DNA of 64,000 nt from Comamonas thiooxydans (GTDB lineage: Bacteria; Pseudomonadota; Gammaproteobacteria; Burkholderiales; Burkholderiaceae_C), in contig NZ_AP026738.1 in NCBI RefSeq assembly GCF_002157685.2, forward strand, positions 2,790,001 to 2,854,000, given 5' to 3'. This document shows positions 7,142 to 16,187 of the stretch, piece after piece. A program made the translations under genes and the position numbers. Each line of letters starts with the position of its first letter. Position 1 is the first letter of the stretch. The notes beneath the pieces are model-generated. The model was given only the letters and a program-made list of their open reading frames with translations, was not told the DNA's origin and did no database searches.

Positions 7142-8593
7142 ATGAAGACCATTGAGCGCTCGGATGAGCGTATTCTTTCCTCGGACATCTTTGAAAGCGA
7201 GCGCAGCTATGTGGGGCAGCGGTCTGCCCAGTGCTACGAAGAGCCAGGCAGAAGCATTCCGGTACACCACGATTGCGATGTCTTGGTTGTCGGAGGAGGT
7301 CCTGCGGGAACGGCAGCGGCCGTATCCGCTGCGCGTCAGGGCGCACGCGTCACGCTGCTGGAGCGCTACAACCATCTGGGAGGCTTGTCCACGGGCGGAC
7401 TCGTGATCTGGATAGACCGCATGACTGACTGGGCAGGGGTTCCAACCATCCGCGGCTTTGCGGAGGATGTTCTGGGGCGTCTGCCATCTGATGCCATCGC
7501 CGGACCAATGCCGGAAGAGTGGGGCATCCAGGATCCCACCCGGGCTGCTTATTGGGCCCAGCGGACGGCCGCTTATCACGGAATCGTCACTTGGTCTCCC
7601 ACCATCGATCCAGAGCGGCTGAAGCTGGCATGCCAAGAAATGGTGCTGGAGAGCAAGGTGCGCCTGTTGTTCCACGGCTGGGGCTCGGTGCCCATTGTTC
7701 AGGACGGAGCAGTGCGTGGAATGGTCTTCGAGAGCAAGGAAGGGCGCATGGCAATACGCGCTCGGGTGGTTGTCGACTGCACGGGAGATGGAGATGTGTT
7801 CGCCCGTGCGGGCCAGCAATTCGAAACCGATATCGAAGCCAACGATGTGCACCATTGCATGAACACCTCGTGGTTGTTTGGCGGTGTGGACATGGCGCGT
7901 TGGATCGAGTTCAAGGCGGGCCAGCCCGAACAGTTCACGGAATTCATGCGCCGGGGCAGGGAGAGCGTGGGCTTGTTTGAGCGCCCGTTTGTCTCATGGC
8001 GAAACGATGTGGCCCTCTTCATGGGGCCGAGACAGTCGGGTTACTCGGCCTTGAATGTGGATGACCTCACTGAGGTGGAGATTCGCTCGCATCGACTCAT
8101 GGCCGCGCATCTGGAGTTCTTCCGCAACAACGCGCCAGGGTTTGAGCATGCCTACATGCTGACCAGCGCCCCTCAGATCGGCGTAAGGCATACACGGCGC
8201 CTGGTTGGGGTCGGCAAGATGCTCCGCAGCCAATGGGATTCCGGTCAGCCTCTGCCCGATGAGGTGGGTGTCACGCCGGCTGTCTCGCCCAAGTTTCCCA
8301 ACATATCCATCCCGTATGGTGCCCTGGTGCCGCAGGCACTCAATGGCTTGCTCGTTGCTGGGCGTCATCTTTCCTGCGATGCCAACTCCCACGGCTTCAT
8401 GCGAGAAATTCCCCAATGCTGGACGACCGGACAGGCTGCAGGAACGGCTGCCGCATTGGCAGTCAGCGCCCAGGTGGAGCCGCGTCAGGTGGATATTGCG
8501 AAACTGCAGACAGCGCTGCTGCGCCAGAACGTGTTCTTGAGACCCGGCGCACATGAGCGGGTAGGTCAAGCCGACGTCACAGCCTTGGCCTGA
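7142..8593 (+). CDS. FAD-dependent oxidoreductase (FAD_oxidored type)
   Basis: This 483-residue flavoprotein has the dinucleotide-binding motif DVLVVGGGPAGTAAAVSAA at about residues 43-61, followed by LLERYNHLGGLSTGG, typical of the FAD_oxidored (PF12831) group. VVVDCTGDGDVFARAG is the second FAD contact and SHGFMREIPQCWTTGQAAG closes the site. The family oxidises organic acids or acts in redox complexes; the substrate is not known. AAGGGG lies upstream of the ATG. It is the first gene after the candidate operator and is followed by the IclR regulator and aconitase X, so it probably acts on a substrate or product of those dehydratases. Confidence 0.85.
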   Translation: MKTIERSDERILSSDIFESERSYVGQRSAQCYEEPGRSIPVHHDCDVLVVGGGPAGTAAAVSAARQGARVTLLERYNHLGGLSTGGLVIWIDRMTDWAGVPTIRGFAEDVLGRLPSDAIAGPMPEEWGIQDPTRAAYWAQRTAAYHGIVTWSPTIDPERLKLACQEMVLESKVRLLFHGWGSVPIVQDGAVRGMVFESKEGRMAIRARVVVDCTGDGDVFARAGQQFETDIEANDVHHCMNTSWLFGGVDMARWIEFKAGQPEQFTEFMRRGRESVGLFERPFVSWRNDVALFMGPRQSGYSALNVDDLTEVEIRSHRLMAAHLEFFRNNAPGFEHAYMLTSAPQIGVRHTRRLVGVGKMLRSQWDSGQPLPDEVGVTPAVSPKFPNISIPYGALVPQALNGLLVAGRHLSCDANSHGFMREIPQCWTTGQAAGTAAALAVSAQVEPRQVDIAKLQTALLRQNVFLRPGAHERVGQADVTALA

Positions 8594-8718
8594 ATGTGAC
8601 AGGCTTCGGCATGCGAGGAATGGACGCCATCGCGGAGAGCCGCAATGCCAGGTCCTCGCTACGTCGGGGCCGGGAACTGCCACACTGTGCATCTTCAATT
8701 GACTATCTACGAGTACAC

Positions 8719-9579
8719 ATGAGCCGACCTTCCAAAGCCTCCTCTTCCATGCATGCCGGTGACCTGGGCCAGACCGCCTTGAGCAAGGGCGATACGGTCA
8801 GTGCCCTGGAGCGCGGAATTGCCGTGCTGCGCTGCTTCAGCCGTACGGACAGAGTGCTCAGCAACACCGAGTTGTCGGAGCGCACCGGCATACCCAAGCC
8901 CACGGTCACGCGCTTGGCAGCCACACTGGTTTCGCTGGGTCTGCTACGTCAGAACGCCGCCACTGAGAGCTTTGAACTGGCGGCTGGAGTGGTTTCAATG
9001 GCTCAGGCCTTTCTCTCGGGACTGGACGTGCGTGCGCGTGCCCGGCCCCATATGCAGACGTTGGCAGACCTTACGGGAGGAACCGTGCTGCTGGCGGTGC
9101 GTGATGGTCTGGAGATGGTGCTCATCGAGGTCAGCCGACCGCGCATGTCGATGATCTCCAGCACGCTGGATGTGGGTTCGCGGGTGCCGCTGCCCAATTC
9201 GGCACTGGGCCGAGCCTATCTGGCCGGCGTCGACGAACGTGAGCGTGCGCAGCTGATCGAGACCCTGCATCTGTCGCGCGGTTCCGAATGGCCGCGCCTG
9301 CTGCCGGGGTTGGACAGCGCACTAGCCGAAGCCGGCCGGTGCGGCTACGCGGGCTCTTTCGGCGAGTGGCACCGTGAGATTGGCTCCCTGGCCACGCCCA
9401 TACAGGGCCCGAACGGGGAAGTGATGGCATTGAACTGCGGAGGTCCGGCCTTTGCTTTCAATGCCGAAAAGCTGCACGGCGAGGTGGCAAAGCCGCTGCT
9501 GGCCACGGCAGCCAGCATTGCCCAGGACATCGGAGGCGGCTTGCCCCTGTCCCAATCATTACAAAGAAGGACCCCATGA
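8719..9579 (+). CDS. IclR-family transcriptional regulator
   Basis: This 286-residue protein has an N-terminal winged helix-turn-helix (about residues 31-90: ALERGIAVLRCF, LSERTGIPKPTVTRLAATL, LGLLRQ) and a C-terminal effector domain with PHMQTLADLTGGTVLLAV, ALGRAYLA and ATPIQGPNGEVMALNCGG. IclR regulators usually bind a pathway intermediate. The ATG at 8719 gives MSRPSKASSS; a longer frame to 8596 adds residues without similarity. Its stop overlaps the start of the aconitase X gene, so it belongs to the operon, and the palindromes at 7087 and 17968 are its likely sites. Confidence 0.92.
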   Translation: MSRPSKASSSMHAGDLGQTALSKGDTVSALERGIAVLRCFSRTDRVLSNTELSERTGIPKPTVTRLAATLVSLGLLRQNAATESFELAAGVVSMAQAFLSGLDVRARARPHMQTLADLTGGTVLLAVRDGLEMVLIEVSRPRMSMISSTLDVGSRVPLPNSALGRAYLAGVDERERAQLIETLHLSRGSEWPRLLPGLDSALAEAGRCGYAGSFGEWHREIGSLATPIQGPNGEVMALNCGGPAFAFNAEKLHGEVAKPLLATAASIAQDIGGGLPLSQSLQRRTP

Positions 9580-10859
9580 GATTGACCGACCAAGAGAAAG
9601 CCATGTACGACGGCCATGACGGCCCAGCAGTGCAGCGTGCCATGGATTTGCTGGTGCGCTACGGTGAAGCACTGGGCGCGGAACGTCTGGTGGATACACG
9701 CAATGTCTGTGGCACCGTCAGTGCCTCCACGCCTTTCATGAGGGACTATGCGCGGCAAAAAGGCGGGATGGATGCAGTGTTTTCCGAGTTCAACCTCGAC
9801 AGCGACGACGTGGTCAGCATTCCGCCCGTCAAGGCCTTCACTAGCCATCTTCAACTGGGCTTCGATCCGCAACAGCCGCAGCGCATGGGACTGAGCGAGG
9901 AAATCATCCACTTCTACAAGCAGGGGGAGCGCTATACGGCAGAGCACGGCATACAACTGCTCAACACCTGCACGCCCTACCAGGTCGGCAACATTCCCAC
10001 GCGCGGTGAGCACTGTGCCTGGATGGAGTCCTCGGCGGTCGTCTATTGCAACTCGGTGTTGGGCGCGCGCACGAACACCGAAGGGCGTGAAAGCACTGGA
10101 GCTGCTTCGCTGACCGGAAAAATCCCTTACTGGGGCTTTCATCTTGACCAGCATCGATTGGCCACCCACCACATCCAGCTTGAGGTACCCGTGGAAACCA
10201 CGGCCGACTGGGGCTTGCTGGGCTATCACATCGGCGAGCTGGTGCAGGAAAGCGTTCCCGTGGTCAGCGGCCTGAGGTCAACGCCCGACCTGGCCCGGCT
10301 CAAGCATTTCGGTGCTGCCGCAGCTTCTTCGGGAGGTGTGGAGATGTATCACTTGGTGGGCACGACACCCGAGGCCAACACGCTGGAGCAGGCTCTGGGC
10401 GGCAGGTCGGCGCGGCACGTACTGCGCTATGGCGAGGCAGAACGCCGCCAGGCCTATGAAAAACTCAATCACACGGCCCGCGACAGCCATGTGGACTATG
10501 TGATGCTGGGATGCCCCCACTACACGATAGAGCAGATATGGGAAGCCGCCATGCTGCTGAAAGGGCGCAAGGTGCATGACAACAGCGCACTGTGGATCTT
10601 CACGCCGAGGGCCATCAAGGCGCTGGCCGACCAAAACGGCTACACCCGCATCATCGAGGAGGCGGGCGGCGCGCTCATGTCCGACAGCTGCTCGGCCATG
10701 AGCCGGGCCACGCCTCAGGGCACCAAGGTCGTGGCGCTGGACTCGGCCAAGCAGGCGCATTACCTGCCCGCCATCCTGGGCGTGCAAGCATGGTTTGGAA
10801 CAACGGCCGAATGCATCGATGCCGCATGCACGGGCCAGTGGAAGGGGGCTTACGCATGA
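9576..10859 (+). CDS. Aconitase X, catalytic (large) subunit
   Basis: This 427-residue protein matches the aconitase X catalytic domain (formerly DUF521): TCTPYQVGNIP, GEHCAWMESSAVVYCNS, VLGARTNTEGRES, GKIPYWGFHLDQHR and GCPHYTIEQI. Characterised bacterial members dehydrate cis-3-hydroxy-L-proline, and archaeal ones dehydrate mevalonate 5-phosphate; both use an Fe-S centre. Here the large and small parts are separate genes. The start overlaps the IclR stop (ATGA) and the stop overlaps the small-subunit start, so translation is probably coupled. No pyrroline-2-carboxylate reductase gene is nearby, which argues against simply assigning hydroxyproline. Confidence 0.92.
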   Translation: MRLTDQEKAMYDGHDGPAVQRAMDLLVRYGEALGAERLVDTRNVCGTVSASTPFMRDYARQKGGMDAVFSEFNLDSDDVVSIPPVKAFTSHLQLGFDPQQPQRMGLSEEIIHFYKQGERYTAEHGIQLLNTCTPYQVGNIPTRGEHCAWMESSAVVYCNSVLGARTNTEGRESTGAASLTGKIPYWGFHLDQHRLATHHIQLEVPVETTADWGLLGYHIGELVQESVPVVSGLRSTPDLARLKHFGAAAASSGGVEMYHLVGTTPEANTLEQALGGRSARHVLRYGEAERRQAYEKLNHTARDSHVDYVMLGCPHYTIEQIWEAAMLLKGRKVHDNSALWIFTPRAIKALADQNGYTRIIEEAGGALMSDSCSAMSRATPQGTKVVALDSAKQAHYLPAILGVQAWFGTTAECIDAACTGQWKGAYA

Positions 10860-11311
10860 CGACGGTGGACACCATGGATCAGCAGGTCCTACGCGGGCGC
10901 AAGGTGGTGGGAGGCTGCGTGGAGGGAGAGGTGCTGTGCACCGAAGCCCATATCTCAGGTTGGGGTGGCATCGATTCACGCACCGGCACGATCGTGGAAA
11001 CCCGGCACCCGCTGAGGGGGCAGAGCTTTGCGGGCAAGGTGCTGGTGTTTCCCGGCGCCAAGGGCTCGTCGGGCTGGTCGAATGCCTTTCATCTGACGCG
11101 CTCCATGGGCGTGGCTCCGGCGGCCATGCTGTTCACGGAGATGAGCACCAAGATCGCTCTGGGGGCTGTGGTCACACGAGCGCCAGCAATGACCGACTTC
11201 GATGCCGACCCGCTTACGGTGCTGCGCACCGGTGACTGGGTTCGCGTGGATGCGGACAAGGGCATCGTGCAGTTGCTCAGGCGAGCGCAAGAGCAGCCGA
11301 CAGCCCCATAG
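10856..11311 (+). CDS. Aconitase X, swivelling (small) subunit
   Basis: This 151-residue protein matches the DUF126 swivelling domain that completes aconitase X: RGRKVVGGCVEGEVL, ISGWGGIDSRTG, VLVFPGAKGSSGWSNAF and AMLFTEMSTKIALGAVV. The GGIDSRTG and KGSSG loops are conserved around the active site. The ATG overlaps the large-subunit stop in ATGA. A longer frame in the same phase begins at 10592 inside the large-subunit gene and is not the real start. Confidence 0.9.
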   Translation: MTTVDTMDQQVLRGRKVVGGCVEGEVLCTEAHISGWGGIDSRTGTIVETRHPLRGQSFAGKVLVFPGAKGSSGWSNAFHLTRSMGVAPAAMLFTEMSTKIALGAVVTRAPAMTDFDADPLTVLRTGDWVRVDADKGIVQLLRRAQEQPTAP

Positions 11312-11500
11312 CCGCCAGGCCCGGCACTGGGCCGCAGACGACCGGGGCGAACGGGCAAGACAGTCATTAGGCTGCACCGGCCAGGCCCCGATTCCAATCC
11401 ATTACCGATGAATGCGTGCCACGACACGCAGGGATGATGCATGCCCCTCGATCTTGACGAGCCATGCAGCATCCCCAGAACAAAGACAAGGAGACAAAAA

Positions 11501-12487
11501 ATGAAACTCTGGAACAGACGCGCTTTTTCCCTGACCGCCCTGACCATGGCTTTAGGCTGTGGCAGCCTGGCCGCAGCCCCTGCCTTCCCCGAAGCTCAGC
11601 GTCCTATACGGGTAGTTGTGCCTTTCTCTCCAGGGGGGGGCGTTGACGGCCAGGCCCGAGTGGTGGCCCAGAAGTTGGGGGAGATCCTCGGCGCCACCGT
11701 GGTTGTCGACAACCGCCCAGGTGCCGGAACGTTGGTGGCCGCACAGGAGGTGATCAAGGCCGCACCCAACGGCTACACCCTGTTCTACGCAGCCTCATCC
11801 ACGTTCGCGCAGAACCCGCACACCATGAAGGCTGCCACCTACGATCCGCAGAAGGACTTCACGCCGCTGTCGCTGGGTGGGGCAGGGCCGTTGGTGCTTG
11901 TGGTCAACGCTGCCCTGCCCGTGCATAGCGTGAAGGAACTGGTGAGCTACGCCAAGGGCCAACCGGGTGGAATCAGCTACGCATCATTTGGCACGGGCAC
12001 TTCCGCCCATGTGTTCGGCCAGGTGTTCGCCCAGCAGCAAGGGCTGGACCTGGTGCACATTCCCTACCGCGGCGGTGCGGACATGGCGGCAGATCTCATG
12101 ACCGGCCGTGTGCAGATGGCCTTCGATGCGGCTCCAGCGGCATTGCAGAACGCGGCCACCGGCAAGGTGCGCATCATAGGCGTGGCGGCGCCGCAGCGCA
12201 CGGCGCTGCTCCCTGGCGTGCCAACCCTGGCCGAACAAGGCCTCAAGAACATGGATCTGACCAGTTGGCTCGGTTGGTTCGGCCCAGCCAAGCTGCCTCC
12301 TGAAATTGTCAAGGCTTTGAATTCCGCACTCGTCAAGGCCATTGCCGACGGCAAGGTGCAGGAGTTCTACCGTAACGGAGCCTACACCGCAGAAAGCTCT
12401 ACACCTGAGCATCTTGCTTCCATGGTACGCGACAGCTATGAGCGCTGGGGCAGTCTCATCAAACAAGCCGGTATTCCCAAGCAGTAG
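11501..12487 (+). CDS. Bug-family (TTT) periplasmic solute receptor 1
   Basis: The start MKLWNRRAFSLTALTMALG follows GGAGAC at good spacing and gives a Sec signal peptide ending near SLAAAPA. The mature protein has the Bug/TctC features RPIRVVVPFSPGGGVDGQAR, VVVDNRPGAGTLVA, GTGTSAHVF and VPTLAEQGL. About 328 residues is typical. Bug proteins bind carboxylic acids for tripartite tricarboxylate transporters or as orphan receptors; no TctA/TctB membrane genes are here. It probably collects the substrate of this cluster. Confidence 0.92.
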   Translation: MKLWNRRAFSLTALTMALGCGSLAAAPAFPEAQRPIRVVVPFSPGGGVDGQARVVAQKLGEILGATVVVDNRPGAGTLVAAQEVIKAAPNGYTLFYAASSTFAQNPHTMKAATYDPQKDFTPLSLGGAGPLVLVVNAALPVHSVKELVSYAKGQPGGISYASFGTGTSAHVFGQVFAQQQGLDLVHIPYRGGADMAADLMTGRVQMAFDAAPAALQNAATGKVRIIGVAAPQRTALLPGVPTLAEQGLKNMDLTSWLGWFGPAKLPPEIVKALNSALVKAIADGKVQEFYRNGAYTAESSTPEHLASMVRDSYERWGSLIKQAGIPKQ

Positions 12488-12742
12488 GTTTCCCACCTGA
12501 GCCCCAAGGTCTGCTCAGGGCGCAACCGGACGCAACCTCTCTATTTCAAGCCATGCACTACTCAGGCCCGCCTCAGGCAGCGGGTCGGGCTGCCGCATGG
12601 CCTGGTGTGCCGTGAGGGTAGGGGCATTGCAAGCGTATCAGGACCGTTGCCAGGCCCTTGCCGGCTTTCAGCGGGACTGCAACAGCCACACCCGTGGCAC
12701 ATCCAGCCATCACGGCGGATTTTTGGAACCTGGAGGAGGCAT

Positions 12743-13882
12743 ATGAAGAACGGATCATGGAAATGGGCGTGTGCGCTGGCCTGCGCCGGTGCACTGCCGC
12801 AATTGGCTGAGGCACAAAGCAGCAGCGTCACACTGTATGGCATCATGGATGTCGGGCTGCAGCGCACCAGTGCAGGCGGCGTAGGCAGCGTGACTGGTGT
12901 CTCCAACGGCGGCTACGCCACGAGCCGCCTGGGCTTTCGGGGGCGCGAGGACCTGGGCAGCGGCTGGAGTGCGGGCTTCGTGCTCGAAGGCAGTCTCAAC
13001 CCAGATACCGGAACGGGCCGCGCCAGCAATACCAACAACCAAGCTAGCGGCGCTCAGTCGACCACCAGCCTGACCTTCGACCGCCAGTCCTATGTGAGCC
13101 TTGCCGGCCCCATGGGCGAAGTGCGACTTGGGCACGACTTCGCGCCCACGCACTGGAACAATATCTATTTCGACCCCTTCAACCAGAATGGGGTGGCCAG
13201 AGCCGGCAATCTGACTTTCGCGGCGGTGGGCAGCGGATCGCTCTACACCACCACCGTGGTGAGCAATGCCGTCAGCTACTGGCTACCCAAGGATCTGGGC
13301 GGTTGGTACGGCATGGCCATGGTGGGTTTTGGTGAGAACGGCTCCGGCTCGCCACAGAAGAACGACGGCAACTTTGCTGGCGGCCGCCTGGGATATGCCC
13401 AGGGTACGCTAGATGTGGCCGCAGGCATCAGCCGCACCCGCTACGCGCGTACTGCAACTATCGGTGACTACATCCATGCCAATATTGGTGCCAGCTACAA
13501 CCTCGGCGTTGCCAAGTTGTTTGCCCTATACAACCAAGTGGACGTGGATTTGTCAGGCGGCAAGGTTCGAAAGCGCAGCTATGAGTTGGGCGCGCACATC
13601 CCCGTTTCCACGCAGGGCAAGGTGCGCCTGAGCTATGCCATGCTGAATGACGGCAGCTCTGGGGGCTTGCTCAATACGGATGGTTCGGCCCGCAGCACCA
13701 ACGATGCTCGTCAAGTTGGTATCGGTTACGTGCACGATCTGTCCAAGCGCACGGCGCTGTATGGCACCTATGCTCATATCCGCAACCGCGGGCAGGCCAG
13801 CTATGCCGTCAGCGGCGGACGTTCGCCATTGGCCGGCCGCAACTCCTCAGGCCTTGAAATAGGCCTGCGCCACATGTTCTAA
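12743..13882 (+). CDS. Gram-negative porin (Omp32-like general porin)
   Basis: This is a 379-residue porin with a signal peptide (MKNGSWKWACALACAGALPQLAEAQ) and the N-terminal porin strand SSVTLYGIMDVGLQ. RLGFRGREDLGSGWSAGFVLEG and FDRQSYVSLAGPMGEVRLGH are the typical second and third strand regions, and it ends in GLEIGLRHMF with the C-terminal Phe needed for barrel assembly. GGAGG precedes the ATG at 12743; the frame upstream is open but not conserved. It lies between two Bug receptors, so it probably widens uptake of the same acid substrate. Confidence 0.93.
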   Translation: MKNGSWKWACALACAGALPQLAEAQSSSVTLYGIMDVGLQRTSAGGVGSVTGVSNGGYATSRLGFRGREDLGSGWSAGFVLEGSLNPDTGTGRASNTNNQASGAQSTTSLTFDRQSYVSLAGPMGEVRLGHDFAPTHWNNIYFDPFNQNGVARAGNLTFAAVGSGSLYTTTVVSNAVSYWLPKDLGGWYGMAMVGFGENGSGSPQKNDGNFAGGRLGYAQGTLDVAAGISRTRYARTATIGDYIHANIGASYNLGVAKLFALYNQVDVDLSGGKVRKRSYELGAHIPVSTQGKVRLSYAMLNDGSSGGLLNTDGSARSTNDARQVGIGYVHDLSKRTALYGTYAHIRNRGQASYAVSGGRSPLAGRNSSGLEIGLRHMF

Positions 13883-13901
13883 CCACAAACTCCATTCGTA
13901 A

Positions 13902-13925
13902 GGGCGTCGCATGAATGCGACGCCC
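13902..13925 (+). terminator. Intercistronic hairpin between porin and Bug receptor 2
   Basis: GGGCGTCGCA and TGCGACGCCC form a perfect 10-bp stem with the 4-base loop TGAA. No T-run follows. It may partly terminate after the porin gene or protect the abundant porin mRNA. Confidence 0.55.
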
Positions 13926-13979
13926 AAGCGGAGGCGGCGGTGCCGGCTTCCGCTAACGGATTCATACAGGGTCAACATC

Positions 13980-14969
13980 ATGACAATGCCACGTCGTCAC
14001 TTGCTAGCGGCCATTGGCAGCGCGCTTGCCGCGCTTGCCGCGTTTGCCGCGCCTTCCGCAGTACAAGCCGCTGCAGCGTTTCCCAGCAAACCTATCACAC
14101 TCATCGTGCCTAATGCACCGGGTGGTGCCGTGGATCTGCTGGCGCGCTTGCTGGAAAAGCCCCTGCAGCAAGCGTTGGGTCAGCCCATTCTGGTGGTTTA
14201 CAAGCCCGGAGCCGGAACGGTGATGGGCACGGACTTCGTCGCCAAGTCAGCGCCCGATGGACATACGTTGGGAATGGTGGTCACTTCGCATGTCATCAAT
14301 CCCGGACTACGTCCACAGATGCCGTTCGATACCACGCGGGACCTCACTGGAGTGAGCCTGCTGGCGACTTCTCCAATTGCGATTTCGGCCAGGGCTGACC
14401 TGCCGGTCGCAAATCTCAAGCAGCTGATCGACTATGCGCGCCAGCAACCGGGCAAACTCAGCTACGCTTCGCCGGGCGCCGGCAGTTCCATGCACCTGGC
14501 GGCCGAGCTGCTCAAACTCACGGCAGGGATCGACATGCTGCACACGCCCTACAAGGGAAATGGAGGGGCCTACCAGGACGTGTTCGGCGGGCGCGTGGAC
14601 CTGATATTCGACCCCTTGTTCTCGTCACTGCCCCACATCCGGTCGGGACGCATGAAGGCCATCGCAGTCATCGGTCCCGGGCGCTCACCGATCGCCCCCG
14701 ATCTGGCCGCCGCCAACGAAACCCTGGCCGGCTTTTCGGTGGAAAGCCTGTTCGGCTTGGTTGCTCCTGCTGCCACGCCGGCACCCGTGGTGGACAGGAT
14801 CAGTTCCGAGATTGCCCGCATTCTTGCCACACCCGAGATGAAGCGGCGCATGGCCGAGGCCGGTCTGACCCCGGTGGGCTCAACGCCCAGGGAGTTCAAT
14901 GACCTGATCCGAAAGGAAATGCTCCGCTGGTCACAGGTGATCAAGCAGGCCGGTGTCAAGCTGGACTGA
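13980..14969 (+). CDS. Bug-family (TTT) periplasmic solute receptor 2
   Basis: The start at MTMPRRHLLAAIGSALAALA gives a signal peptide ending near VQAAAAF. Family motifs are KPITLIVPNAPGGAVDLLAR, VVYKPGAGTVMG, LSYASPGAGSSMHLAAELL and TPYKGNGGAYQDVFGG. The frame is open back to 13911, but the extra 23 residues are basic and lie before the signal peptide. It is the last gene of the plus-strand cluster; the facing gene encodes a third receptor of the same family, but the two are clearly different paralogues. Confidence 0.92.
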   Translation: MTMPRRHLLAAIGSALAALAAFAAPSAVQAAAAFPSKPITLIVPNAPGGAVDLLARLLEKPLQQALGQPILVVYKPGAGTVMGTDFVAKSAPDGHTLGMVVTSHVINPGLRPQMPFDTTRDLTGVSLLATSPIAISARADLPVANLKQLIDYARQQPGKLSYASPGAGSSMHLAAELLKLTAGIDMLHTPYKGNGGAYQDVFGGRVDLIFDPLFSSLPHIRSGRMKAIAVIGPGRSPIAPDLAAANETLAGFSVESLFGLVAPAATPAPVVDRISSEIARILATPEMKRRMAEAGLTPVGSTPREFNDLIRKEMLRWSQVIKQAGVKLD

Positions 14970-15028
14970 GCGCGTGAAGGGCGGTCCGCGAGACGGCAAT
15001 ATGGCTGTCCGCGGGCCTGCCCGGTACC

Positions 15029-16048
15029 TCACTCGAACTTCACATTGAATTCGCGCACCATTTTGTCGAAGGTGTCGTACTGGCTGCGGAAAAATGCCAT
15101 GAAGCGTTCTGGCGCCATGCCGTAACCGTCAAAGCCTTGCTGGGCAAGCTGTTGCTTGATAGCGGGCTGCTGCAGCACTTTCTGCAAAGCCTGTGACAGG
15201 CTGTCGGTGACGGCAGTCGGCATGCGGGCCGGTCCGAAGAAGCCCGCCCAGGGAAGAATGGTCAGCGCTCCGAGCCCGGCCTCGCGCGCAGTGGGAACCT
15301 CTGGCAGCAGCACGCTGCGCTCGTTCTGCAGGGCCAGCAGCGCGCGGGCGCGTCCATCCTTGACAAAGCCTGGGGCCGTGGTGCCGGTGGTGAACAGCAT
15401 CTGTATCTGTCCTCCCACCAGATCGGTCATGGCGGGAACATCGCCCTTGTAGCGCACATTGGTCACTTGGCGCTCTTTGCCCAGCAACTGGAGCATGGCC
15501 AACTCCGATGCACTGTTGCTTGAGGCAGAGTTGTATTGACCCGGCTTGCGGCTTATCTCGGCGAGGAATTCCTTGATATTGTGGGCCGCAAAGCTGGACG
15601 GGACCAGCAGGAACATGGAGAACTGCCCGGCCGTGCTGATCGGCGTGAATTGCTTGAACGGATCATATGGCGCAGAAGGTTTGAGCAAGGGCACGGACAC
15701 CATAGCGGTATTGGTGCCCAGCATCAGCGTGTGTCCATCGGCTGGCGCGGCCAGGAGTGCCTGCGCTGCGAGTATGCCTTCGGCACCAGGCTTGTTGTCT
15801 ACGATCACCTGCTGGCGTAACTCGGAGGACAGTCCCTGGGCGATGATGCGCGCTAAGGCGTCTGCCGCGCCACCGGGCGCAAAGCCAACGACCATGCGCA
15901 GCGGCCGTGATGGAAACGCTGCGGAGGGCTGGCCCCAGGCCGAACCGCAGGCAGCGGCTGTCGCGCCGCCTAGCCATTGCAGCAGTGTTCTGCGCAGCAG
16001 ATATTCGCCCGATTCGCGGACGGGATTCAGTTCTGGTCTTGTCTCCAT
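15029..16048 (-). CDS. Bug-family (TTT) periplasmic solute receptor 3
   Basis: The start chosen is the ATG of METRPELNPVRESGEYLLRR, preceded by GGAAGG. The signal segment LLRRTLLQWLGGATAAACG starts with an RR pair and could be Tat-exported. The mature part has RPLRMVVGFAPGGAADALAR, VIVDNKPGAEGILAA, NSASSNSASELAMLQ and VPTAREAGLG. The frame to 16180 was rejected because its N-terminus is unlike any export signal. It lies downstream of the IlvD-type gene on the same strand, probably in one operon. Confidence 0.9.
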   Translation of the reverse strand: METRPELNPVRESGEYLLRRTLLQWLGGATAAACGSAWGQPSAAFPSRPLRMVVGFAPGGAADALARIIAQGLSSELRQQVIVDNKPGAEGILAAQALLAAPADGHTLMLGTNTAMVSVPLLKPSAPYDPFKQFTPISTAGQFSMFLLVPSSFAAHNIKEFLAEISRKPGQYNSASSNSASELAMLQLLGKERQVTNVRYKGDVPAMTDLVGGQIQMLFTTGTTAPGFVKDGRARALLALQNERSVLLPEVPTAREAGLGALTILPWAGFFGPARMPTAVTDSLSQALQKVLQQPAIKQQLAQQGFDGYGMAPERFMAFFRSQYDTFDKMVREFNVKFE

Positions 16049-16187
16049 GGCCTTCCTTTTTTTGTGAGCGGATTCGAAAGAGGGGCAGGTGGCAGGCGGC
16101 GCTTTCCAAGATCGCACCCGCTGCCCTGTGAGGCCGGGCCGGGGTCGGAGTTCGCGGCGTGGACGCCACGTGCCCGGCACTGACTAC

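Noticed and set aside
9576..11311. Assigning aconitase X as cis-3-hydroxyproline dehydratase
   Set aside because: Family members differ in substrate and the partner reductase of that pathway is missing, so only the family is stated.
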